In this document: piece by piece, positions 14,473 to 22,816 of the stretch
Layout: every line of letters begins with the position of its first letter
Numbering within the stretch: position 1 is the first letter of the stretch
Assembly: GCA_025963965.1 (NCBI GenBank)
Contig: JAOPZS010000099.1
Coordinates: forward strand, 1-55,000
Length of the DNA stretch: 55,000 bases
Direction: 5' to 3'
Source of the DNA: Solirubrobacterales bacterium
GTDB lineage: Bacteria; Actinomycetota; Thermoleophilia; Solirubrobacterales; Solirubrobacteraceae
Made by a program: the position numbers and the translations under genes
Notes under the pieces: model-generated
Database searches by the model: none
What the model was told of the DNA's origin: nothing
The model's input: only the letters and a program-made list of their open reading frames with translations

Positions 14473-15975
14473 ATGAGGGGCGCGCCGCCGAAGCTCGTGC
14501 TGTGCGTGATCGACGCGATGGCGCCGGAGATGCTCGAGCGCACGATCGCCGCCGGCGCCGCGCCGGTGCTCGAGCGGCTCGTCGCCGACGGGCTGTACGT
14601 GCCGGATTGCGTCGCCGCATTCCCGTCCGTCACGCCCGTCTGTGCCGCATCGATCGTCACCGGGCGCGCGCAGGAGGAGCATCACATCCCCGCGATGAAC
14701 TGGTTTCACCGCGAGGAGAACCGCTACGTGGAGTACGGCTCGAGCTTTCGTGCTGCCCAGCGTTTCGGCATCGCCAGGCAGCTGACCGACACGGTCTACA
14801 ACATGAACCGCGCGCACCTCTCCGAGAAGACGCTGACGGTTTTCGAGAGCCTCGACGACGCCGCCGTTCGGACCGCCGGGACGACCTACCTGATGTACCG
14901 CGGCCGTCACCGCCACGAGCCTCAGCGCGACACGGCGCTGACGCGCGTCGCAACGACGCTCATGCGCCATCCGGTGATGGGCCCCCGCGAGCTCTTCTAC
15001 GCGGACATCTTCGCCTCGCAACGCACCGGCTGCCGCTCGGCCCTGGGTATGCCGGGCGTCCGCGACCGGCACTCCGGCTGCGTGTCGGCCTATCTGGTCG
15101 AGCACGACCTTTTCGACTTCCTGCTGCTGTCACTGCCCGACAACGACTGGCACTCCCACAAGAAGGGCCCCGACGCCCAGGTCTCCTCGATCGCTCAGGC
15201 GGACCTGCAGCTGGCCCGCGTGGCGAACGCCGCGGGCGGGCTCGACGAGTTCCTCGCGAGCCACGCCATGATCGTGATGGCCGACCACTCGCAGAGCCCC
15301 GTCACGGCATCGATCGCGCTGCAGGACGAGCTCGCCGAGCTGGGGGTGCTCGGTCCGGCGCGGCCGGCTCGCGGCTCCGGACGCGCAGAATCGGTCGAGC
15401 CGCGGATCGCCGTGTGCCCATCGCAGCGGGCCGCGATGGTCTACGCGCTCCACGATGCCGAGCGCGACGCGATGCGGGCCTCCGTGGTGGCGATGTCGAT
15501 GGGGATCGAGGGCGTCGACCTCGTGATGTGGCTCGAGCGCGACGCCGAGGAGCGTCCGCGCGAGGCGGTGATCGCCAGTCGCGCCCACGGCGAGCTGCGC
15601 TTCGCGCCCGGCGGCCCGCTGACCGATCCGCGCGGACGCGGCTGGCGCCTGGAGGGCTCGCTCGGCGTGCTCGGCGGCAGCGAGCGCGAGGGGAAGTTCG
15701 TGACCCCGGACTACCCCGACGCGCTGGCGAGGAGCTGGTCGGCGCTGCTCTGCCCGACCTCCGGCGAGGTGCTGCTCTCCGCCGCGCCCGGCTATGAGTT
15801 CCTCGACTGGGGCCGCCAAGCGCATGTCGGAGGCGGCAGCCACGGCTCACTGCACGCCTGCGACTCGCTGGGGGCGCTCGTGATGAGCGGTGTGGATCTC
15901 CCCGAAACCGCACCCGCGCAGTGGGCGATCCGCGATATCGCCTCGCTCGTCCGCGGCCATTTCGGCCTTGAGTAG
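14473..15975 (+). CDS. Alkaline phosphatase superfamily phosphodiesterase
   Basis: A 500-residue type I phosphodiesterase/nucleotide pyrophosphatase-like enzyme. LVLCVIDAMAPEML holds the first metal Asp, FPSVTPVCAASIVTG the nucleophile Thr, LPDNDWHSHKKGPD the Asp/His pair, IVMADHSQSPV the Asp-His pair, and GGSHGSLHACDSLG the last His. All metal ligands appear present, so activity is likely. No signal peptide is seen, so it would be cytoplasmic. Possible substrates are phosphodiesters or phosphonates. It lies 9 nt behind the DUF4126 gene. Confidence 0.85.
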   Translation: MRGAPPKLVLCVIDAMAPEMLERTIAAGAAPVLERLVADGLYVPDCVAAFPSVTPVCAASIVTGRAQEEHHIPAMNWFHREENRYVEYGSSFRAAQRFGIARQLTDTVYNMNRAHLSEKTLTVFESLDDAAVRTAGTTYLMYRGRHRHEPQRDTALTRVATTLMRHPVMGPRELFYADIFASQRTGCRSALGMPGVRDRHSGCVSAYLVEHDLFDFLLLSLPDNDWHSHKKGPDAQVSSIAQADLQLARVANAAGGLDEFLASHAMIVMADHSQSPVTASIALQDELAELGVLGPARPARGSGRAESVEPRIAVCPSQRAAMVYALHDAERDAMRASVVAMSMGIEGVDLVMWLERDAEERPREAVIASRAHGELRFAPGGPLTDPRGRGWRLEGSLGVLGGSEREGKFVTPDYPDALARSWSALLCPTSGEVLLSAAPGYEFLDWGRQAHVGGGSHGSLHACDSLGALVMSGVDLPETAPAQWAIRDIASLVRGHFGLE

Positions 15976-16000
15976 GGGCACGCTCGCCGCCCGCGTCCCT

Positions 16001-16006
16001 TACCCT
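16001..16006 (+). promoter_or_regulatory. -10 hexamer of the PepSY/GT-C gene
   Basis: TACCCT six nt before ATG 16013. The same TACCCT-N6-ATG layout occurs at 33307 before the patatin gene. Confidence 0.5.
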
Positions 16007-16012
16007 CGCGTG

Positions 16013-17794
16013 ATGCGAAGCCTCGCGGCCCTCCTCGCATGCCTGATCCTGCTGGTGGCGCCCGGGGCTGCGCTTGCCCTGCCCGGGGCGGGCTCCTTCA
16101 CCCACGGTCCGAGGTTCGCTACGCCCACCGTGACGCCGCCGCCCAGCGCGGCGAGCGCGACGACGGCGACGAACCCCGATGCGCCCGTGCCCGTCGCGCC
16201 GTCGAACATCCCGCCGGCGGGACGGCGCCTATCGGCCAACCAGGTGCTGGCGATCGCCGAGCGGCTTGCGAAGATCGAGCAGGTCCGGCGCGAATACCCC
16301 GGCTCCTACGGCGGCGCCTACCTGAAGCCGGCCTTCCACTGGCAGGTGTCGTATTTCTCGAAGAACGGCAAGAAGGAGATCGCGCAGGTCATCGTCGATG
16401 ACCTCAGCGGCCGCGTGCTGGAACAGTGGACCGGCTTTCAGGTGGCGTGGACGATGGCCCGCGGTTACCCAGGCGCGTTCGGACGGCACGTCAACGCGCT
16501 GTACGTATGGCTGCCGCTGTGCCTGCTGTTCCTGCTGCCCTTCTGGAACTTCCGCCGGCCGTTCACGCTCCTGCACCTCGACCTGCTCGTGCTGCTGTCG
16601 TTCTCGGTCTCGCTCGCGTACTTCAACCACGGGCACATCTACGGCTCGGTGCCGCTCGCCTATCCGCCGCTGCTGTACCTGCTCGCGCGGATGCTCGCGC
16701 TGCTGCGCCGACCGCGGCAGGGACGGCGCGAGCCCGGCCCGATGCGCCTGCTCGTTCCCGGACGCTGGCTGGCGGTGGCCGTCGTCTTCCTGATCGGCTT
16801 TCGCGTCGCCCTCAACGTGACCGACTCGAATGTCGTGGACGTCGGCTACGCGGGCGTGATCGGTGCTGAGCGGATCGTCGACGGACACGCCCTGTACGGC
16901 CATTACCCGACCGACAACGAACACGGCGACACCTACGCCCCGGTCAACTACGAGGTCTACGTGCCCTTCCAGCAGGTCTTCGGGTGGAGCGGCTCGTGGG
17001 ATGACCTGCCGGCGGCCCACGCCGCGGCGATCTTCTTCGACCTGCTCGCAATCGGGCTGCTGTTCCTGATCGGCCGGCGCATGCGCGGCCCCACGCTCGG
17101 CGTCGCGCTGGCCTACGCATGGGTCTCCTTCCCCTTCACCCTGTTCGCACTCGAGAGCAACAGCAACGACACGCTCGTCGCGGCACTCGTACTGGCCGCG
17201 GTGCTAGCGGCGAGCTACCGGTCACTGCTGGCAGGCACGGCGCGTGGCGCCCTGGCGGTGCTTGCGGGCCTGACGAAGTTCGCGCCACTGGCGCTGGCGC
17301 CGCTGCTCGCCACCGACGCGCTGCGCGCCGTCCCGGCGCGCAGGCGGCCGCTGATGTACGGGATGTTCATCCTCGGCTTCGTCGGCGCCGGTGCACTCGC
17401 TTTGATCCCGGCGCTCGCCCACGACTCGCTGCGCACGATCTACCAGCGCACGCTCGAGTACCAGGGCAACCGGGCCTCGCCGTTCTCGCTCTGGGGGCTG
17501 TACGGGCTCCACACGCTCGAGCATGTCGCCGAGGGACTGGCGTTCGTGCTGGCGATCGCCATAGCCCTGATCCCGCGGCGCGGTGACATGGTCGGCCTCG
17601 CTGCCGGCTGCGCCGCGATCCTGATCGGCGCCGAGCTGGCGATCGAACACTGGTTCTACCTGTACATCCCGTGGTTCTTCCCGCTCGTGATGATCGCGCT
17701 GCTCGGGCGCTACGCGGCGCCGCTCAGGCGCTCTTCGGACGCGGCATCAGCACCTGCTCGATCGAGTCAGCCCGAAGCCGTTCTGAGCAGCTGA
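16013..17794 (+). CDS. Membrane protein: signal peptide, PepSY-like domain and GT-C (GT87-like) glycosyltransferase core
   Basis: A 593-residue protein. Residues 1-23 form a signal sequence, followed by a Thr/Pro linker and an extracytoplasmic PepSY-like module (about 70-150: LSANQVLAIAERLAKI, then FHWQVSYFSKNGKKEIAQVIVDDLSGRVLEQWTG). After that there are about eleven TM segments, with extracytoplasmic loops holding DNEHGDTYAPVNYEVYVPFQ and LESNSNDT. The membrane part resembles polyprenol-phosphate-dependent mannosyltransferases of the GT87 kind. The PepSY fusion is unusual. The last 71 bp overlap the convergent YmdB gene. Confidence 0.68.
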   Translation: MRSLAALLACLILLVAPGAALALPGAGSFTHGPRFATPTVTPPPSAASATTATNPDAPVPVAPSNIPPAGRRLSANQVLAIAERLAKIEQVRREYPGSYGGAYLKPAFHWQVSYFSKNGKKEIAQVIVDDLSGRVLEQWTGFQVAWTMARGYPGAFGRHVNALYVWLPLCLLFLLPFWNFRRPFTLLHLDLLVLLSFSVSLAYFNHGHIYGSVPLAYPPLLYLLARMLALLRRPRQGRREPGPMRLLVPGRWLAVAVVFLIGFRVALNVTDSNVVDVGYAGVIGAERIVDGHALYGHYPTDNEHGDTYAPVNYEVYVPFQQVFGWSGSWDDLPAAHAAAIFFDLLAIGLLFLIGRRMRGPTLGVALAYAWVSFPFTLFALESNSNDTLVAALVLAAVLAASYRSLLAGTARGALAVLAGLTKFAPLALAPLLATDALRAVPARRRPLMYGMFILGFVGAGALALIPALAHDSLRTIYQRTLEYQGNRASPFSLWGLYGLHTLEHVAEGLAFVLAIAIALIPRRGDMVGLAAGCAAILIGAELAIEHWFYLYIPWFFPLVMIALLGRYAAPLRRSSDAASAPARSSQPEAVLSS

Positions 17795-18551
17795 CCACGA
17801 CGCCCATCAGCCACGGGTCCTCCTCGGAGGTTTCGAAGCGGACGGGCATCTGCGTGAGCAGCGACTCGATGGCCTGCTCGCGCTTGACACCGATAACGCC
17901 CCCGCGCGGACCGGTCATGCCGACGTCGGTGATGTACGCCGTCCCCGCCGGCAGCACTCTCGCGTCGGCCGTCGGCACGTGCGTGTGCGTGCCGACCACG
18001 GCGGTCACGCGCCCATCCAGATGCCACCCCATCGCAACCTTCTCGGACGTCGCCTCGGCATGCACGTCGACCAGCACGTGGTCGACAGCTCCCAGCTCCC
18101 CGAGCGCGACCTCGATCTCCGTGAAGGCCGAGCGGCCCGCTCGCAGGTACAGGTTGCCGCTGATGTTGACCACACCCAGGCGCACCCCGCCGTGCTCGAC
18201 GACAGCCGTTCCGCGCCCCGGTTGGCTGCGCAGGAAGTTGGCCGGCCGCACGATCCGCTCGTTGCTCTCCAAGTAGGGGTAGATCTCCCGGCGGTGGTAC
18301 GTGTGGTTGCCCAAAGTGATCACGTCGACACCGGCCGCGAACAGCTGGTCGGCGTTCTTCGGCGTGATGCCGAGCCCGCCGGCCGCGTTCTCGCCGTTGA
18401 CCACGACGAACGTCGGCTCGTGGCGCTCGCGCAGAACCGGCAGGCAGTCGAGCAGCGTCTGGCGCCCGATGCCGCCGACCACGTCCCCGACGAACAGGAT
18501 CCGCGCGGGCGCGGGCGGGTTTCCTGCAATGCCCGCCTGAGGCTCAGCCAT
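17724..18551 (-). CDS. YmdB-type metallophosphoesterase (2',3'-cyclic nucleotide phosphodiesterase family)
   Basis: A 275-residue protein of the TIGR00282/YmdB family. ILFVGDVVGGIGRQTL supplies the first metal Asp, VVNGENAAGG the Asn-Glu, VITLGNHTYHRREI the Asn-His, and VDVHAEATSEK plus VVGTHTHVPTAD the remaining His ligands; TDVGMTGP closes the family signature. Bacillus YmdB is a cyclic-nucleotide phosphodiesterase that affects biofilm and sporulation choices. In many bacteria it sits next to rny; rny is not seen here. ATG 18551 is chosen by homology; the frame opens to 18614. Its 3' end overlaps the convergent membrane gene by 71 bp. Confidence 0.9.
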   Translation of the reverse strand: MAEPQAGIAGNPPAPARILFVGDVVGGIGRQTLLDCLPVLRERHEPTFVVVNGENAAGGLGITPKNADQLFAAGVDVITLGNHTYHRREIYPYLESNERIVRPANFLRSQPGRGTAVVEHGGVRLGVVNISGNLYLRAGRSAFTEIEVALGELGAVDHVLVDVHAEATSEKVAMGWHLDGRVTAVVGTHTHVPTADARVLPAGTAYITDVGMTGPRGGVIGVKREQAIESLLTQMPVRFETSEEDPWLMGVVVSCSERLRADSIEQVLMPRPKSA

Positions 18552-18556
18552 ACTCT
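18551..18556 (+). promoter_or_regulatory. Candidate -10 of the AI-2E family transporter gene
   Basis: TACTCT 18 nt before GTG 18575, followed by GGGAGG at the right distance for ribosome binding. It overlaps the start codon of the divergent YmdB gene, so the two units are back to back. Confidence 0.45.
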
Positions 18557-18574
18557 GCGAATGGTGGGAGGCAC

Positions 18575-19774
18575 GTGAGCGGGGCCTCAGGCAAAGCCCC
18601 GCCGGCGGACGCACCCAGCGGCGAAGAGGAGCGACTCGCCGGCACCGCGGACGAGACGCCGGCCGAGCCGCCGCGGGCGGTCGTGCCGCGTTGGGTGCAG
18701 CTCGTGCTGCTGCCGCTGGCGGTGATCGCCGTGTGGGCGGTCGCGAAAGCCGCCGGCAAAGTCCTGCTGCTGTTCATCATCGCCGGGCTCATCGCTCTGA
18801 TCCTCAATCCCGCGGTTGCGTTCGTGCAGCGGCCGCGAGTCCCGCGCGGGCTGGCGGTCCTCGCCGTCTACCTCGGATTCTTCCTGACGCTCGCCGGCGT
18901 CGGCGTGCTGCTGGCCAACCCTATCTCCCATCAGGTGCAGAGGTTCAGCAACAACCTCCCGCATCTCGAAAGCGAAGCCAACAAGCAGCTTGCGAAATTC
19001 GAAACGACGCTGAACGAAAACGGCATCCACGCCAAGATCGTCAAACCGGGCAAAACGGCCCTGCAGAGCATCACCGACAAAGTCGGCAAGAGCGCCGGCA
19101 AATTCGCCTCGTTCGGGACCGCCCTGATCACCGAAGTCGCCAACGCGATCTTCAACCTGGTGCTGATCTTCGTGGTGTCGGTCTACATGTTGTTGTACGC
19201 CCCCGAGATAGGTGCGCTCGTGCGAAGGATCATGCCGACCGGCGACGGCTCGAAGGCCGACGACTACCCGGTGCTGGTGCAGCGTGCCGTCTCCCGCTAC
19301 GTCGGCGGCCAGCTCCTGTTCAGCGCGATCATGGGCACCTCGACGGGCGTCGCGCTGTACATCTTCGGCATCACCGGGATATTCCCCGACGGCAGCAAGT
19401 ACGCGGTGGCGTTCGGCGTCTTCTACGGATTTGCCGAGCTGATCCCGTACATCGGGCCGATCCTCGGTGCGGTCCCGCCGGTGCTCGTCGCGCTGTTCAC
19501 AGGAGGGCCGATCACGGCCCTGTGGGTAATCGTCCTGTTCATCGGGCTGCAGCAGGTCGAGGGCCACGTGGTGGCGCCGCAGGTGTTCGGCCACACGCTC
19601 CGCATCAATCCGCTGCTCGTGATCTTCGCGCTGCTGCTCGGGCTGGAGGTGCACGGCGTGATCGGAGCGCTCGTGGCCCTGCCGATCCTCTCGGTGCTAC
19701 GCGAGACGGCCGTCTACCTGAGCCGTCACGTCACCTTCGAACCGTGGGATCGCACCAAGCGCGAGCTGTTGTGA
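18575..19774 (+). CDS. AI-2E family transporter (PerM/YdiK-like)
   Basis: A 399-residue membrane protein with about eight TM segments. The first 40 residues are Ala/Pro/Glu-rich and cytoplasmic. The amphipathic region HQVQRFSNNLPHLESEANKQLAKFETTLNENGIH is the extended loop between TM3 and TM4 of this family, and IPYIGPILGAVPPVLVALF plus QQVEGHVVAPQVFGHTLRINPLLV are the best conserved family blocks. Members export small solutes, or act as Na+/H+ antiporters; the AI-2 name is historical. GTG 18575 follows GGGAGG. Its stop overlaps the start of the ABC ATPase gene by 4 bp (GTGA). Confidence 0.9.
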   Translation: MSGASGKAPPADAPSGEEERLAGTADETPAEPPRAVVPRWVQLVLLPLAVIAVWAVAKAAGKVLLLFIIAGLIALILNPAVAFVQRPRVPRGLAVLAVYLGFFLTLAGVGVLLANPISHQVQRFSNNLPHLESEANKQLAKFETTLNENGIHAKIVKPGKTALQSITDKVGKSAGKFASFGTALITEVANAIFNLVLIFVVSVYMLLYAPEIGALVRRIMPTGDGSKADDYPVLVQRAVSRYVGGQLLFSAIMGTSTGVALYIFGITGIFPDGSKYAVAFGVFYGFAELIPYIGPILGAVPPVLVALFTGGPITALWVIVLFIGLQQVEGHVVAPQVFGHTLRINPLLVIFALLLGLEVHGVIGALVALPILSVLRETAVYLSRHVTFEPWDRTKRELL

Positions 19775-20481
19775 GCGCGGCGCTGCGGGTCGAGGCGCTG
19801 AGCAAGAGCTACGGCGGAGTACAGGCGCTTCGGGAGGTCAGCTTCGAGACGGAGCCCGGCGAGCTGGTGGCGGTGCTGGGACCGAACGGCGCAGGCAAGA
19901 CGACGCTGCTGTCGATTCTCGCCGGCGCCCAGCAGGCCGATTCCGGGCACGTGAGCGTGCCGCCGCGGGAGGTCGGTTGGGCCCCTCAGCAGCCTGCTCT
20001 CTACGCCAGGCTCACGGTCGCCGAGAACCTCGAGCTGTTCGCGCGCCTGGAGCGCGTCGCGGATCCGTCGCAGGCCGTCGCCGCGATGCTCGCGCAGACA
20101 GGCCTCGAGGCCCGTGCCGCCGAGCAGCTCGGCAGGCTCTCGGGCGGCAACCGCCAGCGCGTGAACGTGGCGATCGCCTTGATCGGCGACCCGCCCGTGC
20201 TGGCCCTGGACGAGCCGTCGGCGTCGCTGGACCCGGCCCAGCGCGAGCGCCTGTGGGAGTTCGTCGCCGCGCTCGCGCGCGCCGGCACGACCGTGATCTT
20301 CTCCACGCACGGCCCCGGCGAGGCGCAGCGCCACGCCGACCGTGTGCTCGTGCTCGACGGCGGGCGGGTGACGTTCGACGGCACCCCGGGCGGGTTGATC
20401 GCTCGCGCCGGCGGCGGCGAGGACGACCTCGAGCGGGCACTCGTCAGCTTTCTCGGCGGGGATCGGGGGGCGCCGGCGTGA
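19771..20481 (+). CDS. ABC exporter ATP-binding protein
   Basis: A 236-residue ABC ATPase: Walker A GPNGAGKTTL, a Q-loop region VGWAPQQPALYARLTVAENL, signature LSGGNRQRVNVA, Walker B VLALDEPSASLD and switch His in STHGPGEAQRHADRV. This is the drug/antibiotic-export (CcmA/DrrA/ABC-2) branch. GTG 19771 overlaps the preceding stop, and its own stop overlaps the ABC-2 permease start, so the three genes are translationally coupled. The frame upstream of 19771 is a shadow of the transporter gene. Confidence 0.92.
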   Translation: MSAALRVEALSKSYGGVQALREVSFETEPGELVAVLGPNGAGKTTLLSILAGAQQADSGHVSVPPREVGWAPQQPALYARLTVAENLELFARLERVADPSQAVAAMLAQTGLEARAAEQLGRLSGGNRQRVNVAIALIGDPPVLALDEPSASLDPAQRERLWEFVAALARAGTTVIFSTHGPGEAQRHADRVLVLDGGRVTFDGTPGGLIARAGGGEDDLERALVSFLGGDRGAPA

Positions 20482-21809
20482 GGTCGCTGCTGCGAAAGGA
20501 TCTCCTGATCCTGCGCCGCTCGCGGCTGACGGTCGCGCTGCTCGTGCTCTACCCCGTCGCGATCGCGCTGCTGATCGGCTTCGCGATCTCGCGCACGCCG
20601 TCGCGGCCGCACGTCGCGGTGGTCGACGAGACGGCCCCCGGCGAGACCGTCGAAGTCGGCGGGCGGCGGGTGGCGGTCTCGAGCTACGTCGACGGCCTGT
20701 TCCGCGGCGTCGACGCGACCCGCGTGCCGACGCGAGCGCGGGCCGTGCAGGAGGTGTCCTCGGCGAAGGTGATCGCGGCGGTCGTGATACCGCCGGACAT
20801 CGCGGCGAAGGTCTCCTCGGCGACGGTGCAGGCGGAAGTCGAAGTGATCTACAACGGCAACGCGCTCGAGCAGTCGCTCGTCTCCTCGCAGCTGCGCTCG
20901 GCCCTCGCCGAAGCGAACCTCGGCTTCTCCGAACAGATCCAGCGAGCGGCCGCCCAGGCGATCGAGCTGCTGTTGAGGGGTGGCAACCTCGGCGTGCTCG
21001 GCGCGCCCTCGAATCTGATCGGACTCGATCGCATCCCGGCGCTCCTGCAGAAGGAGATCGCACGCATGCCCCCCGGCCCGGACCGCAAGGCGCTGCAGCA
21101 GGTGGCCCGGTTCGCGACCTTCGCCGCCCAGAACCTCAACGTCAGCAAGCGCGTGCTGGCGACCGTCGGCCAGCCGATCAAGATCCGCAGCACGCTGCTC
21201 GACGGGCGGCGCACTCCGCTCGACACGTTCGCGGTGGTCGTCGCCGTGACCGTCTCGCTGATGTTCCTCGGCGTGCTGCTCGCCGCCGGCGCAATCGCGC
21301 TCGAGCGCGAGGAGAACGCGCTCGCCCGGTTGATCCGCGGCCTCGTCTCCCGCGAGACGCTGCTGCTCGAGAAGATCCTGCTTTCCGCGGGCTGCGCGTT
21401 CCTCGTCGCCCTGGCGATGCTCGCCGGCGTAGGCGCGTTCGTGTCGGTCGACTGGGCGCGGATCGGCCAGTGGCTCGCGGCGCTCGCCTGCGGAGCCGTC
21501 GCGTTCGCCGCGCTGGGCGTGGCGATCGGCGCGCTCGCGCGGGAGGTCCGTGCGGCCTCGCTGCTGGCGTTCGCGGTCTCGCTGCCGCTCGCCTTCCTTG
21601 CGCTCGTGCCGGCCGGCGCGGTCGGTCACGGCTTCTACGACGCGATCGGCGTGATCTCGTTCGTGTTTCCGTTCAAGGCCGCCCTGCAGGCGCTCGACGC
21701 TGCCGTCAACGGCGCGCACCCCGCGCTGCCGGGACCGGCCGCGCACCTGCTCGGGCTGACGGTGCTGTTCGCCGTGCTGGCGCGCGTCGGGCTGCAGCGG
21801 GCGAGCTAA
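20478..21809 (+). CDS. ABC-2 type exporter permease
   Basis: A 443-residue permease: one TM near the N-terminus (LTVALLVLYPVAIALLIGF), a large extracytoplasmic domain of about 200 residues, then five TM segments. ALEREENALARLIRGLVSRETLLLEKI is the cytoplasmic coupling region that typifies ABC-2/YhgE-like exporters, right after a TM. It pairs with the ATPase encoded immediately upstream (4-bp overlap, GTGA). The exported substrate is unknown; lipids, polymers or toxic compounds are all possible. Confidence 0.88.
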   Translation: MRSLLRKDLLILRRSRLTVALLVLYPVAIALLIGFAISRTPSRPHVAVVDETAPGETVEVGGRRVAVSSYVDGLFRGVDATRVPTRARAVQEVSSAKVIAAVVIPPDIAAKVSSATVQAEVEVIYNGNALEQSLVSSQLRSALAEANLGFSEQIQRAAAQAIELLLRGGNLGVLGAPSNLIGLDRIPALLQKEIARMPPGPDRKALQQVARFATFAAQNLNVSKRVLATVGQPIKIRSTLLDGRRTPLDTFAVVVAVTVSLMFLGVLLAAGAIALEREENALARLIRGLVSRETLLLEKILLSAGCAFLVALAMLAGVGAFVSVDWARIGQWLAALACGAVAFAALGVAIGALAREVRAASLLAFAVSLPLAFLALVPAGAVGHGFYDAIGVISFVFPFKAALQALDAAVNGAHPALPGPAAHLLGLTVLFAVLARVGLQRAS

Positions 21810-21812
21810 CCT
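21807..21812 (+). promoter_or_regulatory. -10 hexamer of hemB
   Basis: TAACCT overlaps the ABC-2 permease stop and lies 8 nt before ATG 21821, with no ribosome site. It suggests that the heme-quinone block has its own leaderless promoter. Confidence 0.5.
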
Positions 21813-21820
21813 GAAAGCGC

Positions 21821-22816
21821 ATGGCCTTCCCGAACACGCGAATGCGCAGGCTGCGTGCGACCGCTCCGCTGCGCGGCCTGGTCCGCGAGACCGAGTTGCG
21901 GGCCTCGCAGCTGGTGCTGCCGCTGTTCGTCGCCGAGACGCAGCCGCCGAGCGGGCGGGACCGCGAGCCGATCGAGTCGATGCCCGGTGTCGCACGCCTC
22001 TCGCTGAGCGCGGCCGTCGCCGAGGCACAGGACGCCGCGGCGCTCGGTCTCGCCGGTGTGATGCTGTTCGGCATCCCGGCCGAGAAGGACGAGCAGGGCT
22101 CGGGCGCCTGGGACGACGAGGGCGCGGTGCAGCTCGCCGTGCGGGCGATCAAGCAGGCTGTCGGAGGGCTGCTCGTGATGACAGACGTGTGCCTGTGCGA
22201 GTACACCTCACACGGCCACTGCGGCGTTCTGCGCAGCGACAACACCGTCGACAACGACGCCAGCGTCGAGCTGCTGGCCCGCACCGCCGTCAGCCACGCG
22301 CGCGCGGGCGCCGACCTCGTGGCGCCGTCGGACATGATGGACGGCCGCGTCGGCGCGATCCGCGAGGAGCTCGACGGCGAGGGCTTCGCCGAGACACCGA
22401 TCCTCGCCTACTCGGCGAAGTTCGCCTCGGCCTTCTACGGGCCTTTTCGCGACGCCGCCGACTCGACGCCGGCGTTCGGGGACAGGCGCGGCTACCAGAT
22501 GGATCCCGCCAACGGCCGCGAGGCGGTTCGCGAGGCGCTGCTCGACGTGCAGGAGGGCGCCGACATGGTGATGGTCAAGCCGGCGCTGGCCTACGGCGAT
22601 CTGATCCGGGCGGTCGCCGAGGCGACGAAGATGCCCGTGGCTGCCTACAACGTCAGCGGCGAGTATGCGATGGTCAAGGCTGCCGCGGCGGCGGGATACG
22701 TCGACGAGCGGGCGACGGTGCTCGAGATCCTCACGTCCCTGCGGCGTGCCGGCGCGGACACGATCATCACCTACCACGCAAAGGACGCGGCGCGATGGCT
22801 AGCCGAGCAGACCTGA
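21821..22816 (+). CDS. hemB: Porphobilinogen synthase (delta-aminolevulinate dehydratase)
   Basis: A 331-residue enzyme that joins two 5-aminolevulinates into porphobilinogen. TDVCLCEYTSHGHCG has the three zinc-binding cysteines (124, 126, 134), so it is the zinc-dependent form. The Schiff-base lysines are in ILAYSAKFASAFYGPF (Lys200) and MVKPALAYGD (Lys253). Length and start (MAFPNTRMRRLRATAPLRGLV) are typical. Its last 22 bp overlap the start of the siroheme-decarboxylase-like gene, and hemL follows that, so hemL and hemB products act in consecutive steps. Confidence 0.96.
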   Translation: MAFPNTRMRRLRATAPLRGLVRETELRASQLVLPLFVAETQPPSGRDREPIESMPGVARLSLSAAVAEAQDAAALGLAGVMLFGIPAEKDEQGSGAWDDEGAVQLAVRAIKQAVGGLLVMTDVCLCEYTSHGHCGVLRSDNTVDNDASVELLARTAVSHARAGADLVAPSDMMDGRVGAIREELDGEGFAETPILAYSAKFASAFYGPFRDAADSTPAFGDRRGYQMDPANGREAVREALLDVQEGADMVMVKPALAYGDLIRAVAEATKMPVAAYNVSGEYAMVKAAAAAGYVDERATVLEILTSLRRAGADTIITYHAKDAARWLAEQT

